Assembly (NCBI GenBank): GCA_942491955.1
Contig: CALOCV010000040.1
Coordinates: 1-10,904, forward strand
Source: CALOCV01 sp942491955
Lineage (GTDB): Bacteria; Chlamydiota; Chlamydiia; Chlamydiales; CALOCV01
DNA: 10,904 bases
Direction of reading: 5' to 3'
Shown: one piece after another, positions 1-6,172 of the stretch
Position numbering within the stretch: the first letter of the stretch is position 1
Layout of the letters: each line of letters starts with the position of its first letter
Notes under the pieces: generated by a model
The model's input: only the letters and a program-made list of their open reading frames with translations
Databases searched by the model: none
Told to the model about the DNA's origin: nothing
Position numbers and translations under genes: made by a program

Positions 1-18
1 ATATCAATCGCAAATCAA

Positions 19-1320
19 CTAAGATTTTGCGATACCCATTTTATCTTCAAATGAAAGTCGATGTCCTTCCAAAATAGCTTTTATCATACCACGCTTAGCA
101 TTGTCTATATTATTTTGATTTTTCATGCATGAGAATACAAAATACCATTTTTCTGCCTCTGTCGCACCTTCTTTCAAAGGTTGTTCTATTCCTTGATCGC
201 CAATTTCTTTGATAATTGTATCGCAAACCTCTGTATAACCGAACAAGGAAGCGATAAAAAGGATCTCTTTTTTTTCTTTGTCGCAAACCCATATAGAATC
301 AAGAAACAGGTGGTTTTGTAAGATTTCATGCATCTCTTTGGATTTTTGTTCATCTTGTTGATCTGTATATATTTTGGCTAACGTAAAGCGTAAAAGCGCA
401 CTTCTCTGGGTTGAATTATTGTAATAATTTATTTGCTCGGTTGGATTCTCAAGTTTATTTAAGAGATGCTCAAAACGCGTGTCTTTTTGGAGAATTGTTC
501 CAAGGAGTTGTCTCGCCTCTTCATCTTTACCAAAAATATACCCCGCTGCCCATAAATAATTAATGGCATGCTCCACTTCTTCCGTCGAATCTTCAGAGAT
601 TCTCTTTCCAAGCCTTGTCATGCCCACAACATTTCCACTATGAGCAAGTAAGCGTTCACAGTGTTCAAGCGTTTGCGGCTCTATTTTGGGAACTTGTAAA
701 GCCATTTCGTATATCTGCTTATAGACATCGTCTAAACGGCTAGTGTACGGTAAGGGTTCTTCCTGGTTTACCCATTCTTTGAAAAGCAATTTTTGACCGG
801 TTTCTTTATTACCCATTTGTTGTAGTCGTTTAAGGAAAGCACTTGGAATTCGCGGAAAGCGATCTAAAAACCAGTTTGGAATCCAAGATCCATCGAACAT
901 ATCCCAAGAAGCTTGTTTTTTGATTTCTGCATAAGCTTCTTTCTGATACTTTCCTGTAAATAGCATTTTTTGTTGTTGTGTCGATAGGATATCTAGCTCC
1001 TGTTGCAAGTTTTTGGCGAACGTTTCCACTGCAGCCATTGCTTTAATGGAGCCTGCTATTGCAGCGCGTTTTGCGATGTCTAGATGTTGCAAGTTAGATG
1101 TATCAATATTGAGCCATTCAACAGCTTGTTCAAGATCTTCTCCTTCAAGAAATGGAGTAATATTTTGCAAGTCTTGTCGATGTTGTTCTTTTTGAGTTTC
1201 GTCAACTTTCACCTTTCCTGTGAACATCAAAGAGGCAGCCCGGAATTGTAGCCCATGGCGAAATTGCATAGGAGCCACGAACAGTAGTAGCACGTTGATA
1301 AGCAGTATAAGCATCATCAT
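19..1320 (-). CDS. C-terminal part of a split TPR/helical-repeat protein, function unknown
   Basis: This 433-residue ORF ends in TAG. I do not recognise a named family. It is soluble, charged and helical, with TPR/Sel1-like helix pairs, for example around residues 305-340 (RFTLAKIYTDQQDEQKSKEM) and in the stretch containing AINYLWAAGYIFGKDEEARQ. Its apparent N-terminus (MMMLILLINVLLLFV) resembles a signal peptide. However, the same bases in the upstream frame encode DDAYTAYQRATTV, a normal TPR helix, so the hydrophobic run is probably an out-of-frame artefact. From about residue 24 (LQFRAASLMFTG) the sequence reads as the next TPR helix after the upstream ORF. Only a weak AAAGAG lies before the ATG. 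I infer that this is the 3' part of the gene starting at 2407, separated by a +1 frame change near 1252-1254. A separate gene overlapping by 119 bp is the less likely alternative. Confidence 0.75.
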   Translation of the reverse strand: MMMLILLINVLLLFVAPMQFRHGLQFRAASLMFTGKVKVDETQKEQHRQDLQNITPFLEGEDLEQAVEWLNIDTSNLQHLDIAKRAAIAGSIKAMAAVETFAKNLQQELDILSTQQQKMLFTGKYQKEAYAEIKKQASWDMFDGSWIPNWFLDRFPRIPSAFLKRLQQMGNKETGQKLLFKEWVNQEEPLPYTSRLDDVYKQIYEMALQVPKIEPQTLEHCERLLAHSGNVVGMTRLGKRISEDSTEEVEHAINYLWAAGYIFGKDEEARQLLGTILQKDTRFEHLLNKLENPTEQINYYNNSTQRSALLRFTLAKIYTDQQDEQKSKEMHEILQNHLFLDSIWVCDKEKKEILFIASLFGYTEVCDTIIKEIGDQGIEQPLKEGATEAEKWYFVFSCMKNQNNIDNAKRGMIKAILEGHRLSFEDKMGIAKS

Positions 1321-2407
1321 ATTGTTCTGCTCTTTCGTAAATCAAACCGACAAAATGCAATGAATCCGTATTATTACATAACAAAGTATACTCAGTTAGA
1401 CTCTGTGGTGTTAAATTTTCCCAGGTTTCAATAGGGGGAATTAGGCCAGTTGCATGCTGAGAAGCCTCTTTCTTATGAAACGTTTGCATCATTTGTCGAA
1501 TTACTTCATCGCCAGATTCCTTCCAGATCTCTTGCAAAAGAAAAAGGCATTTCACGACGTTCTCGGCTTTAGAACCATCTTGCTTGTCAAGAAAAAACTG
1601 CAAGCTTTCTTTGTTTTGCGCTAATTCTCCATAATATCCTAATTCTTGCCGGAAGGCACATGGGACTAGTGAAGTATGCTGTGGATCATCGTACGCCAAC
1701 TGAAAGTATTCCAGGAATGCATGACGATTATTACGCAAAGAAGCGCTATCAAATGCGTCTGCTGCTTTCGATCGGTTATCATCCGCTTTTTTTGAATCTT
1801 GCTCTGTTTTTGCTGCTTCTCTGTAAGCACAGCCTATGCGATAATAAACCTCTCCTGACCGTATCCAGGGGCAATTACACTTGCTGCGTATGAGTTGATC
1901 GGCCTTTTCGTACCATTCCATGGCCTTTTCATGGTCATTATTCTTTTCACATATCTCAGCAAAGCGAACCATAGCATAGGGACGCAATTCGAGAGAACTC
2001 GTTGTAGTTAACTCCTCATACATAGAAAAAGGAAGGTCGATGAATTCTTCTTGAGATGGAGGAGTCGACGGAGTAGGAAGAGGTTCTTGGGGTTTAGATA
2101 GGTGTGCAAAATGCATGAGAAGTTGCTCTCGAATAGAGGCATTCTGCTCTTTGTTTACTTCAAATGGTACCTGTAACTGTTTTAGTGCATTTTGTACGTT
2201 TTTGAGATATGTGTGCTTATAGGCGCCCAATGTGCGCAAGCCACGTTGAAAGAAATTTAAAGAAACAAAGGAAACTTTTCCCTGATCGACAACAACATAC
2301 ACTTTTTTCCATTTCCAACGGCTTGCGTTGGTAGATTGCGTCGAGTTATTGATAGTTATCGTATGTTTTTGAGCATCGTAGGAAAAAGGGGGAATAAACA
2401 AATCCAC
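1202..2407 (-). CDS. N-terminal part of a split TPR protein, function unknown
   Basis: This 401-residue ORF starts at GTG. The start is supported by AAGAGG six bases upstream and by promoter-like sites further up. Residues 1-80 form a beta-rich, basic N-terminal region (KWKKVYVVVD, then VSFVSLNFF) without signal peptide or membrane segment. A Pro-rich linker follows at about 105-120, then TPR-like repeats at about 142-174 (RFAEICEKNNDHEKAMEWYE), about 180-225, and about 351-374 (GLIYERAEQYDDAYTAYQRA). After Trp385 the sequence (ATIPGCLFDVHRKGES) no longer looks like TPR. In the neighbouring frame the repeat continues as LQFRAASLMFTGKV into the 19-1320 ORF. The span 2407-19 is 2389 nt, one more than a multiple of three, so deleting one base gives a single 795-residue protein. 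TPR proteins usually act as protein-binding scaffolds; no partner or enzymatic motif is visible. Confidence 0.78.
   Translation of the reverse strand: MDLFIPPFSYDAQKHTITINNSTQSTNASRWKWKKVYVVVDQGKVSFVSLNFFQRGLRTLGAYKHTYLKNVQNALKQLQVPFEVNKEQNASIREQLLMHFAHLSKPQEPLPTPSTPPSQEEFIDLPFSMYEELTTTSSLELRPYAMVRFAEICEKNNDHEKAMEWYEKADQLIRSKCNCPWIRSGEVYYRIGCAYREAAKTEQDSKKADDNRSKAADAFDSASLRNNRHAFLEYFQLAYDDPQHTSLVPCAFRQELGYYGELAQNKESLQFFLDKQDGSKAENVVKCLFLLQEIWKESGDEVIRQMMQTFHKKEASQHATGLIPPIETWENLTPQSLTEYTLLCNNTDSLHFVGLIYERAEQYDDAYTAYQRATTVRGSYAISPWATIPGCLFDVHRKGES
1252..1254 (-). other. Probable frameshift site in the TPR gene (G3 run)
   Basis: On the coding strand the sequence is CCATGGGCTACAA. The upstream frame reads SPW-A-T and leads to a stop at 1202. 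With one G removed it reads SPW-L-Q-F-R-A-A-S, which fits the first helix of a TPR (compare CPWIRSGEVYYRIG earlier in the same protein) and enters the 19-1320 frame. The exact base is an inference. Any position between about 1250 and 1300 would join the frames, but the G3 run gives the most natural protein and is the type of site where indels arise. Confidence 0.55.
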
Positions 2408-2413
2408 AATTAA

Positions 2414-2419
2414 CCTCTT
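2414..2419 (-). promoter_or_regulatory. Shine-Dalgarno site that fixes the GTG start of the TPR gene
   Basis: The coding strand reads AAGAGG-TTAATT-GTG. This is a good match to the anti-SD sequence with a six-base spacer. It supports the GTG at 2407 rather than an internal ATG. Confidence 0.6.
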
Positions 2420-2437
2420 GGTAAAGATGGATCCTTC

Positions 2438-2466
2438 ATTATAACATAAGTGAGCTTATAAATCAA
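2438..2466 (-). promoter_or_regulatory. Sigma-70-type promoter, proximal, of the TPR gene
   Basis: On the minus strand TTGATT (2466-2461) is followed by a 17-base spacer and a perfect TATAAT (2443-2438). Transcription would start near 2431, giving a leader of about 24 nt that contains the AAGAGG ribosome site before the GTG at 2407. Box sequences, spacing and position all agree; no transcript data are available. Confidence 0.6.
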
Positions 2467-2485
2467 ATTTTTATAAAATTTTCTT

Positions 2486-2514
2486 TATAAATAAAGTGGA
2501 AATTTATCCGTCAA
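2486..2514 (-). promoter_or_regulatory. Sigma-70-type promoter, distal, of the TPR gene
   Basis: TTGACG (2514-2509), a 17-base spacer and TTTATA (2491-2486) form a second promoter-like site 48 bases upstream of the first. The intervening DNA is almost entirely A and T. AT-rich DNA yields chance -10 boxes easily, so this is the weaker of the two calls. Confidence 0.4.
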
Positions 2515-2534
2515 AACTAAGACCTTTCGATAAA

Positions 2535-3380
2535 CTATGCGCTTTTTTCGCGCATAATTTGAGAGACAGCGGCAATGAGCGTCTGCCAATTTTGCTGCAT
2601 GACATCGCTGGATACAGAGGCTGTGCGAAGCGATTGGGCTCCTGTAAAATGAATCCCTAAAAAAGAGATACCGCGCTCATTGAGCGCTTTCTGCATCGAA
2701 TCCACGCATTCCCGATCATCATCAATAAAGATGACTTTTTTTGGCTTCCATGTGACCTGATCGAGAAAATGGACGAAAAGAGGTCCTTTTTCCTCATTAT
2801 TCCCATGGAGGATGCCTCTTTGGTAGAGAGGGTGGGTTCCACCACGCGCGGGGTAGTCATCAAGAACAAACGAATCTTTTTCTGGAGGAGATCGCATGAA
2901 ATCAACATTTAGGAAGCCGAGTAGCTGTTCCTTGCGAAAATAGGGGAAGAAGTAGCTCCCTAAAGGATAAGTGAGGGTATTGGAGAAGGCCATGACAGGA
3001 ATATGATGATTCTGGAGCATATAGATCCAGTTACCTGTCGCATTGTCCAAAAGAATAGATTCTTGTAAGACCATGTAGTTTTTGGCGATCGTTTTCTCTT
3101 CATTTGACCATTCTTTAGTGAGTGTGCGGATGAGGTTGCGATGTTCTTTGACATTCGCCATTTGGAAAACGGGATTAGCAGGAATGGTCAGGGTATTATC
3201 GACATCAAAGACAAGAAGGGTTTCGCAATCCATCGGACCGATCCGCTGACGTACCGCTTCCATATTGGATAGTTCGACGATATCCCCAACAAGCGGGCAA
3301 AAAAAAGTGAGACAAACAAAGAGAAAACTTCGCATAGGGTGGAAGAGTTTAACCAATTTCTTATTTATACTGAAGACCAT
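2535..3380 (-). CDS. Exported HAD-superfamily phosphatase-like protein (DUF2608 type)
   Basis: This 281-residue protein has a HAD fold. Motif I is FDVDNTL with nucleophile Asp59, acid/base Asp61 and Thr63. Motif II is Ser133 in MAFSNT. A candidate motif III Lys is Lys198 in NEEKGP. Motif IV is IDDD at 219-222. All catalytic positions are present, so it is probably an active phosphohydrolase, substrate unknown. Residues 1-32 look like a signal peptide: a basic n-region (KK, K, R) and a hydrophobic core LFVCLTFFCPLV. It has no lipobox. The ATG at 3380 directly follows an in-frame TAA and lacks a clear Shine-Dalgarno. Met16 (3335) would give a tighter signal peptide but also lacks one. The length and the combination of exported HAD with a DVDNT motif match the DUF2608 family that I recall from chlamydiae and Legionella. 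It lies 38 bp after the PAP2 gene and is probably co-transcribed with it. Confidence 0.82.
   Translation of the reverse strand: MVFSINKKLVKLFHPMRSFLFVCLTFFCPLVGDIVELSNMEAVRQRIGPMDCETLLVFDVDNTLTIPANPVFQMANVKEHRNLIRTLTKEWSNEEKTIAKNYMVLQESILLDNATGNWIYMLQNHHIPVMAFSNTLTYPLGSYFFPYFRKEQLLGFLNVDFMRSPPEKDSFVLDDYPARGGTHPLYQRGILHGNNEEKGPLFVHFLDQVTWKPKKVIFIDDDRECVDSMQKALNERGISFLGIHFTGAQSLRTASVSSDVMQQNWQTLIAAVSQIMREKSA
2536..2556 (-). terminator. Small hairpin at the 3' end of the HAD gene, possible weak terminator
   Basis: TATGCGC and GCGCATA form a 7-bp stem around a seven-base A-rich loop, overlapping the last codons and the TAG of the HAD gene. Only a short GTTTAT follows on the coding strand, not a real T-run. 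It could end or stabilise the PAP2-HAD transcript, but it is a poor classical terminator. Confidence 0.25.
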
Positions 3381-3418
3381 TTAATGGGTACTATTCTTTG
3401 TTCACGATGTGTATGCAT

Positions 3419-4363
3419 TCAATACTCTTTTGTCTTTGCATGCCTTGTTGTGAGCTGAGTAGTGAATGCAGCAGCAGCAAGATGGGGCACGAGATACAAT
3501 GCCCAAAAAGAGGCCATCCATCCATAGAAGAGAAGGTAGATTGGTGTTTTAGAAACGAAGAGAAAAAGGACAGAATGCCATGCAAAGACCCCTCCAGTAA
3601 TCAGGCTCATTGCTACGACCTTTTGCCATAGAGTGGAGAAGAGAGATACATGGAAACCTTCTTTATGCAGTAAAAAAACCGCACTTCCCATTCCCATCCA
3701 CATGCCAGCTAAGATAAAAATTTGAGGGTTCTGGTGCACAGTTATGCAGCAAAGAGGAAGGAGTTGAGAGCCTATGAGCCAACTCCAAAAGGGGAAGCGC
3801 GTCAATAGAGCTTCAATTTTCTCGTGCCATTGAAGGTAGAGAAAAAGAAGAACAGAGCCGAGAATCCATCCTCCAACAAGGTCGGTGAAAAAATGCACTC
3901 CCAAGTAGACGCGGGAAAATGAGAGAATAACGCCAAAAATAACGGCAGAAGCCGCAATCCATGTGCGCGGCCGCAAAGAGAGAAGGATGCCCGGGATAAG
4001 AACTGAAGTGGTTGCAGCACCACTTGGAAAGCCATAGTTGCGAAATAGGATTAAGCCGAGAGAAGGATCGAGAGTGCAAGGGCGAGGAAGAGCAAAAAAA
4101 TTCTTGGAGACAAGAACGGTATAACTCATCAGGATTAACGTCGCTAAAATGCGAACTCCCCAACGTTGACCAAAGAAAGACCAGATCAAACCGACTAAAA
4201 AGAGGTGAAAATACCAGGAGTCGACATAGTTCCATCCAATAAAAAACAGATCTAAAACGGGATTGCGAATGGTATGAAAAATTTTCATTGCGATCAATTC
4301 GTGGGGATGGAAAAAGGAGATCATGATGTCAGCTCTTTGCGTTAGGGTGTTGAGGTCAAGCAC
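3419..4363 (-). CDS. PAP2-family membrane phosphatase-like protein, PSGH motif altered to PSGA
   Basis: This polytopic membrane protein of up to 314 residues has roughly eight or nine hydrophobic segments, for example about 51-65, 72-86, 118-130, 135-150, 163-178, 214-232, 250-270 and 274-296. The PAP2 signature is present: KNFFALPRP (Lys87, Arg94-Pro95), then FPSGAATTS (113-116), then SRVYLGVHFFTD (Ser150, Arg151, His157, Asp161). Family members hydrolyse lipid phosphates, such as undecaprenyl pyrophosphate or lipid A phosphate, at the membrane. The His of PSGH is Ala116 here, so activity may be changed. The segments after residue 190 extend beyond the usual six-helix core. The GTG at 4363 sits in the loop of an inverted repeat with GAGG only two bases away. 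The ATG at codon 14 (4324) has AAAGAG eight bases upstream and is a good alternative, giving 301 residues. Confidence 0.85.
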   Translation of the reverse strand: MLDLNTLTQRADIMISFFHPHELIAMKIFHTIRNPVLDLFFIGWNYVDSWYFHLFLVGLIWSFFGQRWGVRILATLILMSYTVLVSKNFFALPRPCTLDPSLGLILFRNYGFPSGAATTSVLIPGILLSLRPRTWIAASAVIFGVILSFSRVYLGVHFFTDLVGGWILGSVLLFLYLQWHEKIEALLTRFPFWSWLIGSQLLPLCCITVHQNPQIFILAGMWMGMGSAVFLLHKEGFHVSLFSTLWQKVVAMSLITGGVFAWHSVLFLFVSKTPIYLLFYGWMASFWALYLVPHLAAAAFTTQLTTRHAKTKEY

Positions 4364-4371
4364 GACCTCAA
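4350..4371. repeat. Perfect 8-bp inverted repeat over the PAP2 gene start
   Basis: TTGAGGTC (4350-4357) and GACCTCAA (4364-4371) flank the six-base loop AAGCAC. On the minus strand the putative GTG start is in the loop and the only upstream GAGG is in the stem. It could be a leader hairpin that controls translation, an operator for a dimeric repressor just downstream of the promoter-like site, or chance. It also argues for the internal ATG at 4324 as the true start. Confidence 0.5.
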
Positions 4372-4387
4372 TGAAAATCGAAAAAAA

Positions 4388-4416
4388 ATTGTACTATAGA
4401 GAAGCTTTTGTGGAAA
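4388..4416 (-). promoter_or_regulatory. Possible promoter of the PAP2-HAD unit
   Basis: On the minus strand TTTCCA (4416-4411), a 17-base spacer and TACAAT (4393-4388) match four and five of six consensus bases. It lies in the 99-bp gap after the helicase C-terminal ORF. Transcription would begin near 4381, just before the inverted repeat at 4371-4350. No terminator was recognised in this gap. Confidence 0.4.
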
Positions 4417-4462
4417 GGAGGGATTTAGCCATTTCAAGTATGAAGACAGGTTCTAAAATTTT

Positions 4463-6169
4463 TTACAGCGTAGGAATGGGTTGTTCTGGAGGTGACTTTT
4501 TAGAACGGATCCATCCTATAAACCATGCGATCAGGGGCAAAATGCCCAATGTCAAGAAAGAAAAAGTGCGGAAGAATCGTGATTTTTTCCATAGATATTT
4601 GACAAACTGAGCAGCAGAGATTTTCGGACTCTTACTGGGTGGCTGAAAATCTTTGGGTGGGGTAGGCTTTTCGGGATCTTCTGGGGTTCCAGGTACTTCA
4701 GGTGCTTCTGGTACGTTAGGCGCTTCAGGTACTTCAGGTGCTTCTGGTACGTTAGGCGCTCCTGGTACTTCAGGCGCTTCAGGTACGCTAGGCGCTCCTG
4801 GTAGTTCAGGCGCTTCAGGTACTCCAGGTACTCCAGGTACTTCAGGTACGCTAGGCGCTTCAGGTACTCCAGGTACTCCAGGTACTTCAGGTGCGAATTC
4901 CATGTCTACAATATTTGTAATCACTCCCGTGCTTATCCCTTCACGATCAATCGCACCATTAACAATTCTCTCTAGAAGCGCCTTCACAGGTTTCTTGGAT
5001 TCGGCATAGAATTTTTCGAAAGAGGCACGATCTTCTATTTTTCCATTAAGAAGTTGTGCTGTACTGAAGATGCGAATGGCTTCTGCATCCTTTTTGTTAA
5101 GGATTGCATGGATCGTATCAGCAGGAATACCCAAGTTTTTCTTGCCATTCTGGATGATTTTTCTATTGGGAGAGAAAAGAGCTGCTCTTCTTCCCGACCT
5201 AGACTCCCCAGTTAACAATTGTTTTTGGTATTCTTCTCCATCATATTGGCCAATCAAATAGTAGCTTCTCTTCCAGTTTTTCTCCGCATCTTGTTCTTCA
5301 ACAAGAAGGAGATAGTGATAAGGTTTAAAATGAACGGGATTTGCTTCGTTGCGCAAAGTGTGATAGGCATTGCTCAATACAAAAAGATTAGGAGGCAGGA
5401 GCTCAGTCCCGTAGAGATCATTCGCCGTACGGCACTCGGGCATTGTCGTAGGAGAACTCCATTCCTTTGTTAGACTCCATTCGTTTTGTACATAAGGGAG
5501 TTCCTTGTACACCGAAGGAGAACCGTAGCTCTCTTTCCGATTCTCTTGTTGTTTTTGTTGCTCTTTTTGTTTTTCTCTTTGTTTTTGCTGAATACGACTT
5601 CTTCCCGACTGAGTTGTGTGTGTGGAAACCTCTTTGATGAGCTTCTCGGTTTGTTCGATGATTTTTTCTACCTTTTCCTGAATTTCGTTATGTCCATCCA
5701 ATGGTATTCCACACTGTTCACCAAGGGTTTTTGCGTAATCAAGTAAAAATTTCGCGTTGCAATAGTTTTTTTTTGCTCCTCCCCATAAAAGGAAAGGATC
5801 ACGTCCACAGGCAAGAGCAAAGGCTTTTTGATGGCGTTTCCAGTATTGATTTCTCACTTCCCAATTTTTGGCCCGGGTCGCCTCGTCGAGATAGGGACGA
5901 ATGTGTTGACGAAAGAGGAATTCAATTTCTTGGATACTACAGGCCCATATCGCCTCTTTTTGTATCCCCCCTTCATTCAAAATCGTCCAATCCCAAATGT
6001 CTTTTAAGGAAATTTCGGTATTTTTATCCAATTCGAGATCGTTTTGGATTTTTTCTTTCAGTGCCTCAGGAACAACCCAAATTAGGCGCTGGCTCTCTTC
6101 CCATTTTCCAATGGATAAGAGAAATTTTCTCATCCGCATAATCCCTTGCGCAAGACGAGATAGCGTCAC
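4463..6169 (-). CDS. C-terminal part of a split DUF3638-like giant protein: helicase motif VI, coiled coil, Pro-rich repeat, membrane anchor
   Basis: The 568-residue ORF begins at a GTG whose G is the last base of the previous ORF (GTGA junction). Its first residues TLSRLAQGIMRMRKF carry a helicase motif VI (Gln8, Gly9, Arg12, Arg14). With WVVPEALKEKI shortly after, this matches the end of the motor domain I recall in DUF3638-type proteins (MRMRK, then a short strand and VPE). It therefore completes the domain of the upstream ORF. The rest comprises a charged helical region at about 160-214 with a Gln/Lys-rich coiled coil (QQKQREKQKEQQKQQ), a mixed domain at about 230-420, Pro-rich repeats at about 426-496, and one hydrophobic segment at about 536-554 flanked by KKSRFFR and RSKK, with no LPXTG motif. 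If translated alone it would lack a working motor. Initiation at GTG 6169 or at the ATG codons 11 and 13 is possible. A one-base frame fusion is my preferred reading. Confidence 0.78.
   Translation of the reverse strand: MTLSRLAQGIMRMRKFLLSIGKWEESQRLIWVVPEALKEKIQNDLELDKNTEISLKDIWDWTILNEGGIQKEAIWACSIQEIEFLFRQHIRPYLDEATRAKNWEVRNQYWKRHQKAFALACGRDPFLLWGGAKKNYCNAKFLLDYAKTLGEQCGIPLDGHNEIQEKVEKIIEQTEKLIKEVSTHTTQSGRSRIQQKQREKQKEQQKQQENRKESYGSPSVYKELPYVQNEWSLTKEWSSPTTMPECRTANDLYGTELLPPNLFVLSNAYHTLRNEANPVHFKPYHYLLLVEEQDAEKNWKRSYYLIGQYDGEEYQKQLLTGESRSGRRAALFSPNRKIIQNGKKNLGIPADTIHAILNKKDAEAIRIFSTAQLLNGKIEDRASFEKFYAESKKPVKALLERIVNGAIDREGISTGVITNIVDMEFAPEVPGVPGVPEAPSVPEVPGVPGVPEAPELPGAPSVPEAPEVPGAPNVPEAPEVPEAPNVPEAPEVPGTPEDPEKPTPPKDFQPPSKSPKISAAQFVKYLWKKSRFFRTFSFLTLGILPLIAWFIGWIRSKKSPPEQPIPTL
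4684..4894 (-). repeat. Tandem repeat encoding a Pro-rich xPx spacer
   Basis: A 9-bp base period (plus-strand GGTACTTCA and variants) encodes x-x-P triplets such as VPEAPEVPGAPNVPEAPEVP in residues 426-496 of the host ORF. Higher-order copies are visible. A stretch of about 35 bases beginning at 4690 recurs exactly 36 bp later at 4726, and a stretch of about 37 bases beginning at 4811 recurs 45 bp later at 4856. Such near-identical copies imply recent slippage or unequal exchange. The protein product would be an extended, stiff spacer between the domain at 230-420 and the membrane anchor. Confidence 0.85.
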
Positions 6170-6172
6170 CCC
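6166..6172 (-). other. Frameshift junction inside the helicase domain (G4 run followed by TGA)
   Basis: The coding strand reads GGA GAG GGG TGA CGC. With one more G it becomes GEG-VTLSRLAQGIMRMR, running from motif V (TGTD, 16 residues before the stop) into motif VI. The span 10881-4463 is 6419 nt, one short of a multiple of three, so one inserted base fuses the ORFs into at least 2139 residues. A -1 slip on GGG would do the same. No convincing downstream pseudoknot was found. Confidence 0.8.

Noticed and set aside
536..555. LPXTG-like sorting signal at the C-terminus of the 4463-6169 protein (residue positions given)
   Set aside because: The hydrophobic segment followed by RSKK resembles a sorting tail, but no LPXTG motif is present and the organism appears Gram-negative, so a plain membrane anchor is preferred.
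1276..1320. Signal peptide at the start of the 19-1320 ORF
   Set aside because: The hydrophobic run is the shifted reading of DDAYTAYQRATTV, a TPR helix in the upstream frame, so it is probably not a real N-terminus.
3813..4235. Minus-strand ORFs in another frame inside the PAP2 gene
   Set aside because: They lie wholly inside a gene with recognisable PAP2 motifs and show no motif of their own.
4653..5009. Plus-strand ORF encoding a collagen-like Gly-x-y protein (GTSGASGTLGASGTSG)
   Set aside because: It is the antisense reading of the Pro-rich repeat (antisense of x-x-P codons gives Gly-x-y), starts with TTG without a clear ribosome site, and ends in unrelated sequence. The sense frame is a longer, coherent protein.
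5486..5746. Plus-strand ORF with a Leu/Phe-rich hydrophobic stretch resembling a membrane protein
   Set aside because: The hydrophobic run is the antisense of the Gln/Lys coiled-coil codons of the minus-strand gene.
6120..6166. Stimulatory RNA structure for programmed -1 frameshifting downstream of the G4 run
   Set aside because: CTTGCGCAAG at about 6142-6151 is palindromic but leaves almost no loop, and no longer stem or pseudoknot was found by eye.
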